Shown: positions 36,842 to 47,828 of the stretch, piece after piece | Layout: every line of letters starts with the position of its first letter | How positions within the stretch are numbered: position 1 is the first letter of the stretch | Source: Nocardia vermiculata NBRC 100427 | Lineage (GTDB): Bacteria; Actinomycetota; Actinomycetes; Mycobacteriales; Mycobacteriaceae | NCBI RefSeq assembly: GCF_001613265.1 | Contig: NZ_BDCA01000002.1 | Location: forward strand, 248,001-312,000 | DNA length: 64,000 nucleotides | Reading direction: 5' to 3' | Translations under genes and position numbers: made by a program | The notes under the pieces: model-generated | What the model saw: the letters and a program-made list of their open reading frames with translations, nothing else | Told to the model about the DNA's origin: nothing | Database searches by the model: none

Positions 36842-38164
36842 GTGCTGGATAGTTTGCTGGGGTTTCACCCGACGATTCTGCTCGAGTTGATCACGATCCC
36901 CCTGTTCACGGGCGTTATCGGCTATATCACCAACTGGACCGGCATCCTGATGCTGTTCAAGCCGATCCGCTTCCACGGTTTCACCATGCCCGGGCTGAAA
37001 TGGTTGTTCCCGTATCTGCCGAAACGCATTCAGGTCCTGCCGCTGTTGCAGTACGACGGACGCGTGGGATGGCAGGGCATCGTGCCCTCGCGGGCGGACA
37101 AGATGGCCTCGATCGCTGTCGACAAAGGCCTGTCCAAGCTGGGTAGTGTCGCGGACTTCTATCGCGAACTCGAACCCGACGAACTCGCCGCCCACCTCAC
37201 GGTGATGGCGCAGGGACAGATCCGCGAGATCGTGGAGGAGATCGCGCGCCGCGAACACCCGCAACTCTGGTACAACCTGCCGGTTCAGGTCCGCGAGGTG
37301 GTGCACGAGCGGGTCCGGGAACAACTGCCGGACATTCTGCGTGAACTGACCGACGAACTCGGGTCGAACATCGAACAACTGCTCGATGTGAAGCAGATGG
37401 TGATCCGGTACTTCCAGTCCCGGCCGGAATTGCTGAACACGGTATTCCAGGTACTCGGTGCCAAGGAGTTGCGGTTCATGCAGAACTTCGGCTTCTATTT
37501 CGGCGCGCCGATGGGCGTGATCCTGGTCGCGGTGCTGCATCTGACGCATTGGACGCCGCTGGCCGTGTTGCCGATCGGCGGTGTCGTCATCGGCTGGGTG
37601 GTGAACTGGATCGGCCTCAATATGATTTTCGCGCCCGCGTATCCGAAGTGGTGGTGCCCGTGGCGGCGAGGTTTGCTGATCAAACGGCAGGGCGAAATCA
37701 CCGAGGGGTATGCCGAATTGGTGGCGTCGGAAATCATCACGGTGGCCAATGTCGGCGACGAACTGCTGAACGGGCCCCGCTCGGACCGCACGATGCAGGT
37801 GCTCGAAGGCACCCTGCGCCCCGCCACCGATCGCGCACTCGGCCCGTTCCGGGGCGCGTTCAGATTCATGATCGGCCGCCGCGACTACGCCAATCTGCAA
37901 ACCCTGCTCACCGACGAAGCCAAATCGCTGGCACCGGCGGCCTTCGCCGACCCCGGCTTCAATGCCCGGCAGAGCAGGCAGGTCAGCCGGTACATCGCGA
38001 AGCAGATGGCAGCGCTGTCGCCGCCCGACTTCGTCGACATGCTGCGCTCGGCGATCAAGCAGGACGAATGGTTGCTGTTCGTCCATGGCGGTGTGTTGGG
38101 CCTGCTCGCCGGTTACGCTCATCTTCTGATCTTCGGAACGGAAGTGGCGAACGTATGGCTGTGA
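36842..38164 (+). CDS. DUF445 family membrane protein
   Basis: 440 residues from GTG 36842 (AGGAGGG six bases upstream). N-terminal membrane helix FTGVIGYITNWTGILMLF with conserved NWTGILMLFKPI, a long cytosolic helical domain (ADFYRELEPDELAAHLTVMAQGQIREIVEEIARRE, then VREQLPDILRELTDELGSNIEQLLDVKQMVIRYF). A central hydrophobic pair (MGVILVAVLHL, VLPIGGVVIGWVVNWIGLNMIF) repeats the NW-gly-N motif, and the C-terminal helix GGVLGLLAGYAHLLIF closes it. These are DUF445 (YheB/YjiN) marks. The role is unknown. Its stop lies inside the next Abi-alpha gene, so the two are translationally coupled. Confidence 0.87.
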   Translation: MLDSLLGFHPTILLELITIPLFTGVIGYITNWTGILMLFKPIRFHGFTMPGLKWLFPYLPKRIQVLPLLQYDGRVGWQGIVPSRADKMASIAVDKGLSKLGSVADFYRELEPDELAAHLTVMAQGQIREIVEEIARREHPQLWYNLPVQVREVVHERVREQLPDILRELTDELGSNIEQLLDVKQMVIRYFQSRPELLNTVFQVLGAKELRFMQNFGFYFGAPMGVILVAVLHLTHWTPLAVLPIGGVVIGWVVNWIGLNMIFAPAYPKWWCPWRRGLLIKRQGEITEGYAELVASEIITVANVGDELLNGPRSDRTMQVLEGTLRPATDRALGPFRGAFRFMIGRRDYANLQTLLTDEAKSLAPAAFADPGFNARQSRQVSRYIAKQMAALSPPDFVDMLRSAIKQDEWLLFVHGGVLGLLAGYAHLLIFGTEVANVWL

Positions 38165-39075
38165 GCGGATCCGCCCCGGAAACCGGTGGTGGCGACGATT
38201 TCTCGACCGAAACGCCGACCGGCGAGGGCAGTGCCTCCGAGACCGCCGACGAGCGCACGGCGGGCCCTGCCGGCGAACTGGTGACGCGACGCCCGGCCGA
38301 ACTGGTGCGCGCCGACGAGATGCGTCCGAGCTGGGCCGGGCCAGTGCGGACGACCACCGGCGTGATGCGGGTGGCGCTCTCGGCCGTCGGAGAGGTCGCC
38401 TCCTGGAGTATCGGCACCGCGGTCGGTGTCACCGCCACGGTGGTGCGCGGCAGCATGGCCGGCGATCCGCCGCCGCAGGTGCTCTCCCGCGCCGGTGATC
38501 AGGTCCGCGCCTCGGTGCGACGGGCACTCGGCATCAGTGCGCTGGACACCGCCGGCCCGGCGCCCGACGCGCCCGGTCTGCGCGAGCGCGGTGCGGAACT
38601 GCTGCGCCGCTCGGCCAGCGTGCACGGTGACGATCACGCGGACCGCGACCATCATCCGGCGTTCGCGCGCATCCTCGCCGACCTGGCCCCCGATGAGGCG
38701 CGCATCCTGCGTTTTCTGTATCTCGACGGGCCACAGCCGGCGCTCGATATCCGCACCGGTCGCTCCCTCGGATCGGGTAGCCGGCAGGTCGAGGCCGGTA
38801 TGTCGCTGATCGGCGAGACCGCGGCGTTGCGGCACGCCGACCGCGCGGTCACCTATCTGACGAATCTGCGCAGGCTCGGGTTGATCACCGACCGCGGCGA
38901 TCAACTCGGCAACCCCACCCGCTATCAGCTGCTGGAGTCCCAGCCGGAGGTGCGGCGCCTGCTCAAACGCGGACTCGGCACCAAGGTCGACTACCGCAGT
39001 ATCGCGCTGACCGTGTTCGGCACCGAATTCACCTGTGCCTGCCTGCCGGTGCCGCCGCTGGGACAGGCGCTGTAG
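38155..39075 (+). CDS. Abi-alpha (DUF4393)-family protein, copy 2
   Basis: 306 residues from ATG 38155 (GGAAGTGG upstream), overlapping DUF445 by 10 bases; GTG 38161 would give a GTGA overlap instead. The N-terminal 70 residues are low-complexity and acidic. The middle matches copy 1 over LAPDEARILRFLYLDGPQPALDIRTGRSLG and RAVTYLTNLRRLGLITDRGDQLGNPTRYQLLESQPEVRRLLKRG. The C terminus FGTEFTCACL has CxC where copy 1 has CxxC. It probably forms a complex or functional unit with the membrane protein encoded upstream; that is inference from coupling. No nuclease or other effector domain is visible. Confidence 0.75.
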   Translation: MAVSGSAPETGGGDDFSTETPTGEGSASETADERTAGPAGELVTRRPAELVRADEMRPSWAGPVRTTTGVMRVALSAVGEVASWSIGTAVGVTATVVRGSMAGDPPPQVLSRAGDQVRASVRRALGISALDTAGPAPDAPGLRERGAELLRRSASVHGDDHADRDHHPAFARILADLAPDEARILRFLYLDGPQPALDIRTGRSLGSGSRQVEAGMSLIGETAALRHADRAVTYLTNLRRLGLITDRGDQLGNPTRYQLLESQPEVRRLLKRGLGTKVDYRSIALTVFGTEFTCACLPVPPLGQAL

Positions 39076-39093
39076 CAGTCGCGCTCGGTGCCC

Positions 39094-40896
<1,803 letters not shown>

Positions 40897-41031
40897 CGGG
40901 TTGAGTCCTCTCCCAGATAGTGCGGGGCGGCGGAACCACCGGCTGCAGGCTCCGAGATTACGGCACGCGGCAGCGCCGCCCGGCATGCGGTTCGGCGGAC
41001 CGGGGCGGTCGATGAGATGTGCCACCTACCT

Positions 41032-41065
41032 CTTAATTTTTACGAGTTCTTATTGTATAAATAAG
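41032..41065 (+). promoter_or_regulatory. AT-rich promoter/operator module of the FHA operon
   Basis: CTTAATTT (41032-41039) and TTGTATAAATAA (41053-41064) are separated by 13 bases. The second element sits in the palindrome CTTATT-N5-AATAAG (41049-41065) and includes a -10-like TATAAA, with TTAATT 17 bases upstream as -35. The same two elements, with the same 13-base spacing, precede the ferredoxin gene. In this GC-rich genome the AT content is striking. The gap 40897-41031 shows nothing else. Confidence 0.75.
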
Positions 41066-41128
41066 TATCGGAGGTGTCGGCAAACCGCACCGCGGCCGGG
41101 CCCCGCCCCCTCGACCCGAGGATTCGAG

Positions 41129-41524
41129 ATGACCGTTCACGAGCTCGTTCGGCAACCACCGGCACCGACAGGCCCGACACTCGTCATCGAGGTCACCCGT
41201 GGGCCGTGCACGGGCGTCAGGTTCCCGTTGCGCACCGGCACCACGGTGATCGGCTCCCACCCCGAATGCGATGTCGTACTGCCGGACACCACCGTGTCGC
41301 GACGCCACGCCGCCATCCACATCGACGGCTGCGCGAAGCTCACCGACCTGGGCAGCCTCAACGGCACCTACCTCAACCGCCGGGTCATCGACGAGGCACC
41401 GCTCACTGCCGGCGACGAACTCTGTATCGGCCGTTTCCGGACCGTCGTGCGCGCCGTCGCCGAACTCGAAGACCGTGCCGAGGAACCGATCTGCGTCGCC
41501 CGTCGCATGCCACGAACCGCCTGA
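41129..41524 (+). CDS. Forkhead-associated (FHA) domain protein
   Basis: 131 residues from ATG 41129 (GAGG upstream). A single FHA domain: LVIEVTRGPCTGVRFPLRTGTTVIGSHPECDVVLPD, TTVSRRHAAIHIDG, LTDLGSLNGTYLNRR. These pThr-binding beta-sandwiches recruit partners phosphorylated by Ser/Thr kinases. The first conserved motif usually reads GR; here it is GS (Ser43), losing the phosphate-contacting arginine, whereas SRRH and LNGT are intact. The gene shares its transcript with the DUF2249-cupin gene 27 bases downstream. It may serve a redox-linked signalling step; this is inference. Confidence 0.87.
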   Translation: MTVHELVRQPPAPTGPTLVIEVTRGPCTGVRFPLRTGTTVIGSHPECDVVLPDTTVSRRHAAIHIDGCAKLTDLGSLNGTYLNRRVIDEAPLTAGDELCIGRFRTVVRAVAELEDRAEEPICVARRMPRTA

Positions 41525-41551
41525 ACAAGCCCCCACAGAAAGGACCTACAC

Positions 41552-42160
41552 GTGTCCGCACCAAAGGTAGTCGCCGAGCTCGATGTGCGTCAATTGCGCA
41601 AGCCCGACAAGCATCCGGCGATCTTCGCTCGCTACGACGCGCTGGCCGTCGGCGAATCTTTCACGCTGGTGAACAATCACTATCCGCGGCATCTGCGCGA
41701 CGAGTTCGAGGTCGAATTCCCCGGCGGCTACAGTTGGGACGTCGAGACCGACGGTCCGACGGTGTGGCGGGTGCGGATCGGCAGAACCGCTTCGACAGCA
41801 CTACCTCGGGTACTGACCGACACCACCGCGGCCGCTGCGGGCACCGAGTCCGATCCGACCGGTGCCGTCTGGACGCTCCCCATGCGGCAACGCGACCTGG
41901 ACTCCAACATCATTCGCCTGGCCCCCGACGCCGGTATCGACGCGCACCGCGGGCCGGACCTCGACGTGCTGATCCATATCCTCGACGGCAGCGGCACCCT
42001 GACCACCGAGAACAGTACGGTCGAACTGGCGCCGGGCAGCCTCGTGTGGCTGCCACGCCGCTCCGAACGCGCCTTCCGAGCGGGACCGAACGGGTTGCGG
42101 TACTTGACGGTTCATCGACGCCGCCAGGCCCTGACCTTGGATCCGACGCCGAGTCGCTGA
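41552..42160 (+). CDS. DUF2249-cupin fusion protein
   Basis: 202 residues from GTG 41552 (AAAGGA upstream). The N half, ELDVRQLRKPDKHPAIFARYDALAVGESFTLVNNHYPRHLRDEFE, is a DUF2249 domain. The C half, SNIIRLAPDAGIDAHRGPDLDVLIHILDGSGTLTTENSTVELAPGSLVWLPRRSERAFRAGP, is a cupin barrel with a His-rich first motif. DUF2249 proteins are repeatedly linked with hemerythrins and nitrogen-oxide metabolism, so a redox or NO-related function is plausible. Cupin metal ligands are incomplete: one or two His are visible instead of the full set. It ends 54 bases before the convergent regulator gene. Confidence 0.8.
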   Translation: MSAPKVVAELDVRQLRKPDKHPAIFARYDALAVGESFTLVNNHYPRHLRDEFEVEFPGGYSWDVETDGPTVWRVRIGRTASTALPRVLTDTTAAAAGTESDPTGAVWTLPMRQRDLDSNIIRLAPDAGIDAHRGPDLDVLIHILDGSGTLTTENSTVELAPGSLVWLPRRSERAFRAGPNGLRYLTVHRRRQALTLDPTPSR

Positions 42161-42214
42161 GATATTCGTTCCCCACCTGCGCGGGCCGCCCGGCGGTCAC
42201 CGAGGCCGTGGTCG

Positions 42215-42898
42215 CTATCGGTTCGGGTCGCGGCCGGGACCCGCCGAGAGATGAGCGACGCACAGGTCGGGTTCGACGAAAGGCTCGAGCGAGTCGACGG
42301 TGACGGGTGCGTGCCGGGGGTCGAGCAGGCCCTGCATGAGACCGAGGTGGATCGGGCACACGATGGCGGTGCGGGCGGCGGTCATTTCCAGGAACGGGCA
42401 GTGGCGCAACAGGATTCGCTCCCGGTCGGCGCCCGTGTCGGTATCCGGCTCGAAACCCATCTCGTCCAGCGTGAGCACCAGCGCGTCGATCGCTCGCGTC
42501 GCCGAGTCCGGCGCCTCGCCGGACTCGGCGAGCCGCCGCCCCCAGTCGCGCCCCGCCGACAGAGCGCGCCCGGCCGGATCGGATTCGGTCGCCAACTGCG
42601 CCACCAGGATGTCGGCGAGCAGCCGGTAGTTGCGCGGACCGGCGGGGTCCATTCCGGTGTGCGCGCGAAACATCTGCGCCGGTCGGCCGCGGCCGGCACT
42701 CGGCACAGTCACCCGTTCGGCCTGGTGCGCACCGACCAGGGCATCCAGATGGAAGCGCACGGTGTTCGGGTGCAGCTCCAGCCGATCGGCCAGGTCCAGG
42801 ATGCTCAGCGGTTCGTCCGCCGAGCGCAGCGCCGCCAGCACATCGCCACGGCGACCGCCGCGCCCGGAACCCGAACCGCCGGAGGGAGTATCAGTCAC
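42215..42898 (-). CDS. wHTH regulator with C-terminal cysteines (SufR-like)
   Basis: 227 residues from ATG 42898, overlapping the ferredoxin stop (ATGA). The N-terminal winged helix-turn-helix LSILDLADRLELHPNTVRFHLDALVGAHQAERVTVPSAGRGRPAQMF is of the ArsR/SufR kind. The C half carries Cys167 (RHCPFLEM), Cys181 (VCPIHLGLMQGLL) and Cys213 (DLCVAHL). The spacing of 13 and 31 residues suits an iron-sulfur or metal site, similar to SufR-type regulators that lose DNA binding when the cluster changes. Targets are likely its own promoter and the matching promoter upstream of the FHA gene. Confidence 0.8.
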   Translation of the reverse strand: MTDTPSGGSGSGRGGRRGDVLAALRSADEPLSILDLADRLELHPNTVRFHLDALVGAHQAERVTVPSAGRGRPAQMFRAHTGMDPAGPRNYRLLADILVAQLATESDPAGRALSAGRDWGRRLAESGEAPDSATRAIDALVLTLDEMGFEPDTDTGADRERILLRHCPFLEMTAARTAIVCPIHLGLMQGLLDPRHAPVTVDSLEPFVEPDLCVAHLSAGPGRDPNR

Positions 42899-43245
42899 GA
42901 CTGGGCGCTCCGGTGCGGTAATCGGCCGACCAGCGGTGCGTCCACCCGCAGCGCGCCGATCTTGGTCGCCCCACCGGGAGAGCCGAGGGGCGCTTGCGCC
43001 CCGGGCAGGGTGTCGAAGAAGAAGGCCGCGTTGTCGTCACGATATCCCTCCCACTCGGCCGGTAGATCGTCCTCGTAGTAGATCGCATCGACCGGACATG
43101 CGGGTACGCAGGCCCCGCAGTCGACGCATTCGTCGGGATGGATATAGAGGGCGCGACCACCCTCGTAGATGCAGTCGACCGGGCACTCCTCCACACATCC
43201 GCGGTCCATGACATCCACGCACGGTTCGCCGATCACATACGCCAT
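42895..43245 (-). CDS. 7Fe ferredoxin (FdxA-like) with a C-terminal extension
   Basis: 116 residues from ATG 43245. Cysteines at 9, 17, 21, 25, 40, 43, 46 and 50 (PCVDVMDRGCVEECPVDCIYEG, then CVDCGACVPACPVDAIYYEDDLP) give the 3Fe-4S plus 4Fe-4S pattern of actinobacterial seven-iron ferredoxins. The segment PAEWEGYRDDNAAFFF matches FdxA-type proteins, which are strongly induced by low oxygen or NO in mycobacteria. The C-terminal 25 residues are variable. It leads the operon with the cysteine-bearing regulator. The candidate -10 is only six bases before ATG, so the transcript is probably leaderless. Confidence 0.92.
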   Translation of the reverse strand: MAYVIGEPCVDVMDRGCVEECPVDCIYEGGRALYIHPDECVDCGACVPACPVDAIYYEDDLPAEWEGYRDDNAAFFFDTLPGAQAPLGSPGGATKIGALRVDAPLVGRLPHRSAQS

Positions 43246-43248
43246 CCT

Positions 43249-43281
43249 TTATTTATACAACTTCAGGTCATATAAATTAAG
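43249..43281 (-). promoter_or_regulatory. AT-rich promoter/operator module of the ferredoxin operon
   Basis: Reading on the minus strand: CTTAATTT (43281-43274), 13 bases, then TTGTATAAATAA (43260-43249). These elements and their spacing are identical to those at 41032-41064. The TATAAA ends six bases before the ATG, placing transcription start at or next to the start codon. Confidence 0.75.
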
Positions 43282-43300
43282 GCCTCACCCGCCGGACAAC

Positions 43301-44236
43301 TCACTGACCGCGACCGTCACCCAGAATCCGGGCGCCCTGCACGGGGCCGCTCGCGGTCTTGATACTGCGACACACCCCGGCGCCCGACAGTTCGGCCGAC
43401 ACCTCCACCGCATCGGCCGCGCTGTTACAGAGAAAGGCACAGGTAGGACCCGAACCGGAAACGATCCCGGCCAGCGCCCCGGCTTCCACCCCGGCCCGCA
43501 GCGTACGGCGCAGTGCCGGGTTCAACGACAATGCCGCCGCCTGCAGATCATTACCGAGCAAGCGGCCGAGCTGCACGACATCACCGGAGGCCAGCGCATG
43601 CATCAACGCCTCCGGATCACCCAGCCGCGGCGGATCGCCGTTGTCACGCAAACGATCCAGCTCACCGAACACCTGCGGCGTCGGCAACCCATCCTTGGCC
43701 AGCGCCAATACCCAGTGAAAGGTGCTGCGCGACAGCACCGGAAGCAGTTCCTCCCCGCGCCCGCGACCGAGCGCGGTACCTCCGTGCAGTGAGAACGGCA
43801 CATCGCTACCGAGTTCGGCGGCGACCACGGCCAACTCGTCGCGCGACATCTCGAGGTTCCACAGCTCGTTGAGCCCGACCAGCGCCGCCGCGGCGTCCGC
43901 ACTGCCGCCGGCCATCCCGCCGGCAACCGGAATCCCCTTCTCGATCTCGATCTCGACCAGGGGCGCACGCCCCGCCAGATGTCCGAGGCGGACCGCAGCC
44001 TGCCACACCAGATTGGTGCGGTCGGTGGGTACCTGGGCGGCCCCTTCGCCACGCACCGTGACCGCGAGCGAGCCGGCGGGTGAGATACGCACATCGTCGG
44101 TCAGCGACAGCGCCTGAAAGACAGTGGTCAGTTCGTGGTAGCCGTCGCTACGCAGGTCACCGACCCCGAGATGGAGGTTCACTTTCGACGGTGCACGCGC
44201 AACCACCGAATTGGGCACTACAGACAGCACCGGCAC
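43301..44236 (-). CDS. ispE: 4-diphosphocytidyl-2-C-methyl-D-erythritol kinase
   Basis: 311 residues from GTG 44236. GHMP kinase fold: [31 protein letters not shown] at the N end, the ATP loop [22 protein letters not shown], catalytic aspartate region [20 protein letters not shown], and C-terminal [11 protein letters not shown]. It phosphorylates the CDP-methylerythritol of the MEP isoprenoid pathway. In mycobacteria it follows ksgA directly; here 5.4 kb of copper and fadD genes intervene. No defect is visible. Confidence 0.95.
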   Translation of the reverse strand: MPVLSVVPNSVVARAPSKVNLHLGVGDLRSDGYHELTTVFQALSLTDDVRISPAGSLAVTVRGEGAAQVPTDRTNLVWQAAVRLGHLAGRAPLVEIEIEKGIPVAGGMAGGSADAAAALVGLNELWNLEMSRDELAVVAAELGSDVPFSLHGGTALGRGRGEELLPVLSRSTFHWVLALAKDGLPTPQVFGELDRLRDNGDPPRLGDPEALMHALASGDVVQLGRLLGNDLQAAALSLNPALRRTLRAGVEAGALAGIVSGSGPTCAFLCNSAADAVEVSAELSGAGVCRSIKTASGPVQGARILGDGRGQ

Positions 44237-44292
44237 AGATTATCCGGCCGGACCACGAACGGGTGCCATGCCGCTCCAACCCCTTGCAATCA

Positions 44293-44344
44293 ATACCCAT
44301 GGGGGGTATGTTCATCCTTGTCAGGAGATACCCCCTCACCGTAT
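44293..44344. promoter_or_regulatory. CsoR-like operators upstream of the copper operon
   Basis: ATACCCATGGGGGGTAT (44293-44309) has a six-base inverted repeat ATACCC/GGGTAT. A second, weaker copy, ATACCCCCTCACCGTAT (44328-44344), is centred 35 bp downstream. G/C-tract pseudo-palindromes with ATAC/GTAT ends are characteristic of CsoR sites, where apo-CsoR represses copper export genes until Cu(I) binds. No csoR gene is present in this window. Confidence 0.65.
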
Positions 44345-44368
44345 CGAACGAGCGAAGGACACCAGAGC

Positions 44369-44575
44369 ATGGCTATCAGCACCTACACCGTCACCGGAAT
44401 GACCTGCGGACACTGCGTGGCGTCGGTGCAGAAGGAGATCGGCAAGATCGACGGCGTCACCGGCGTCGATGTGGATCTGGCCTCCGGACGCGTCCAGGTC
44501 GAATCTGCCGCCCCCCTGACCGACGCCGCTGTCGCAGCCGCAGTCGACGAGGCGGGATATCAGGTGGCGAGCTGA
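44369..44575 (+). CDS. copZ: Heavy-metal-associated (CopZ-like) copper chaperone
   Basis: 68 residues from ATG 44369, too short to be split into domains: one HMA fold. GMTCGHC (Cys13 and Cys16) is the Cu(I)-binding loop, followed by VQKEIGKIDGVTGVDVDLASGRVQVES, the typical beta-alpha-beta pattern. It would hand Cu(I) to the ATPase encoded two genes downstream. The next gene begins one base after its stop. Confidence 0.93.
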   Translation: MAISTYTVTGMTCGHCVASVQKEIGKIDGVTGVDVDLASGRVQVESAAPLTDAAVAAAVDEAGYQVAS

Positions 44576-44576
44576 C

Positions 44577-45478
44577 ATGAACGACAGACTGCGGTTCGCC
44601 GCATTCAGCGGCGGATTGGTCGTTCTGTTCGGAGCCGCGCTCGGCCTCGGCGCCCTGGTGGGCGACCCGGCCGGGCCGGCCTCCGGGCCCGGCACCTCCC
44701 AGCACAACGGGATGAGTGAAACCATGAGCAACGGACTGCACGACACCCTCGCGGGCTACACCCTCACCGAGGTGAACGCCCCGACCACGCCCCATACCCC
44801 CGGCCCCCTCCGTTTCCGGATCACCGGCCCCGACGGCGCACCGGTCACCGCCTACACCGACCTGCACGACAAGGACCTGCATCTGATCGCGGTCCGCTCC
44901 GACGCCACCGAATATCGGCACGCGCACCCGGTTCGCGACGACAACGGCACCTGGTCGATCGACTGGACCTGGGCTCGGCCCGGCAGCTACCGCATCTTCG
45001 CCGACTCCCGGCCCGCCGGCGCCCCCGAGGAACTGGTGCTGAGTCGCATCGTGACCGTGACCGGGGAATCCGACGACCGCCCCCTGCCGCCGGTCGCCCG
45101 CACGACCACCGTGGACGGGTACCAGGTACGGCTGGAGGGTGATCTGTCCACCGGTGGTAGCGAGCTCGGGTTCACTGTGACCCGGGACGGCCGGCCGGTC
45201 ACCGATCTGCAACCCTATCTGGGCGCCTACGGGCATCTGGTCGCACTGCGCGGGAACGATCTGTCCTATCTGCATGTTCACCCGGAAGGAGAGGTCGGTT
45301 CGAGCCCGGCCGGACCGCGGGTGGCGTTCCATGCCCAAGCACCGAGTACCGGCGCCTACCGGCTGTATCTGGACTTCGCCCACGCGGGCGTGGTGCACAC
45401 CGCGGAATTCACCGCGGTGGCCGCCGACGGCGGCGAGCCTGCCGGTCACCAGCACGAGCAGCACGAAGGAGGTCATCA

Positions 45479-45482
<4 letters not shown>
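44577..45482 (+). CDS. Exported His-rich protein of the copper operon, unknown family
   Basis: 301 residues from ATG 44577. One N-terminal membrane helix/signal anchor ([18 protein letters not shown]) precedes an exported part. Two beta-sandwich-like sections follow, each with a conserved His pattern: [18 protein letters not shown] and [19 protein letters not shown]. The repeats have the same layout, suggesting an internal duplication of about 120 residues. The C terminus is His-rich ([11 protein letters not shown]). The location between copZ and copA, plus the His motifs, points to copper binding outside the membrane. I cannot name the family. Its ATGA stop overlaps the copA start. Confidence 0.78.
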
Positions 45483-47725
<2,243 letters not shown>

Positions 47726-47736
47726 GAGTCGATAAC

Positions 47737-47775
47737 GAATGCCCCGTCCGCCGGTCTCCGGCGGACGGGGCATTC
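47737..47775 (+). terminator. Long perfect hairpin after copA
   Basis: An 18-bp perfect stem GAATGCCCCGTCCGCCGG (47737-47754) pairs with its complement at 47758-47775 around a TCT loop, 11 bases after the copA stop. No U tract follows, which is common in actinobacterial terminators. It also works for the convergent fadD transcript. Confidence 0.8.
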
Positions 47776-47794
47776 GGCATTCGAGACCGGGGCC

Positions 47795-47812
47795 GTCACC
47801 TGTTCAGGTGAC
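47795..47812. terminator. Second hairpin between copA and fadD
   Basis: GTCACCTG (47795-47802) pairs exactly with CAGGTGAC (47805-47812) around TT. Flanking GGCC and GGCCC segments could extend the fold. It lies 17 bases past the fadD stop on the minus strand and is the likelier terminator for that gene. Confidence 0.6.
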
Positions 47813-47828
47813 GACTCGGGCCCGGCGT

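Noticed and set aside
35697..39075. Calling the Abi-alpha trio an abortive-infection defence island
   Set aside because: No toxin, nuclease, sensor or mobile element is adjacent, and the family name comes from a distant lactococcal protein.
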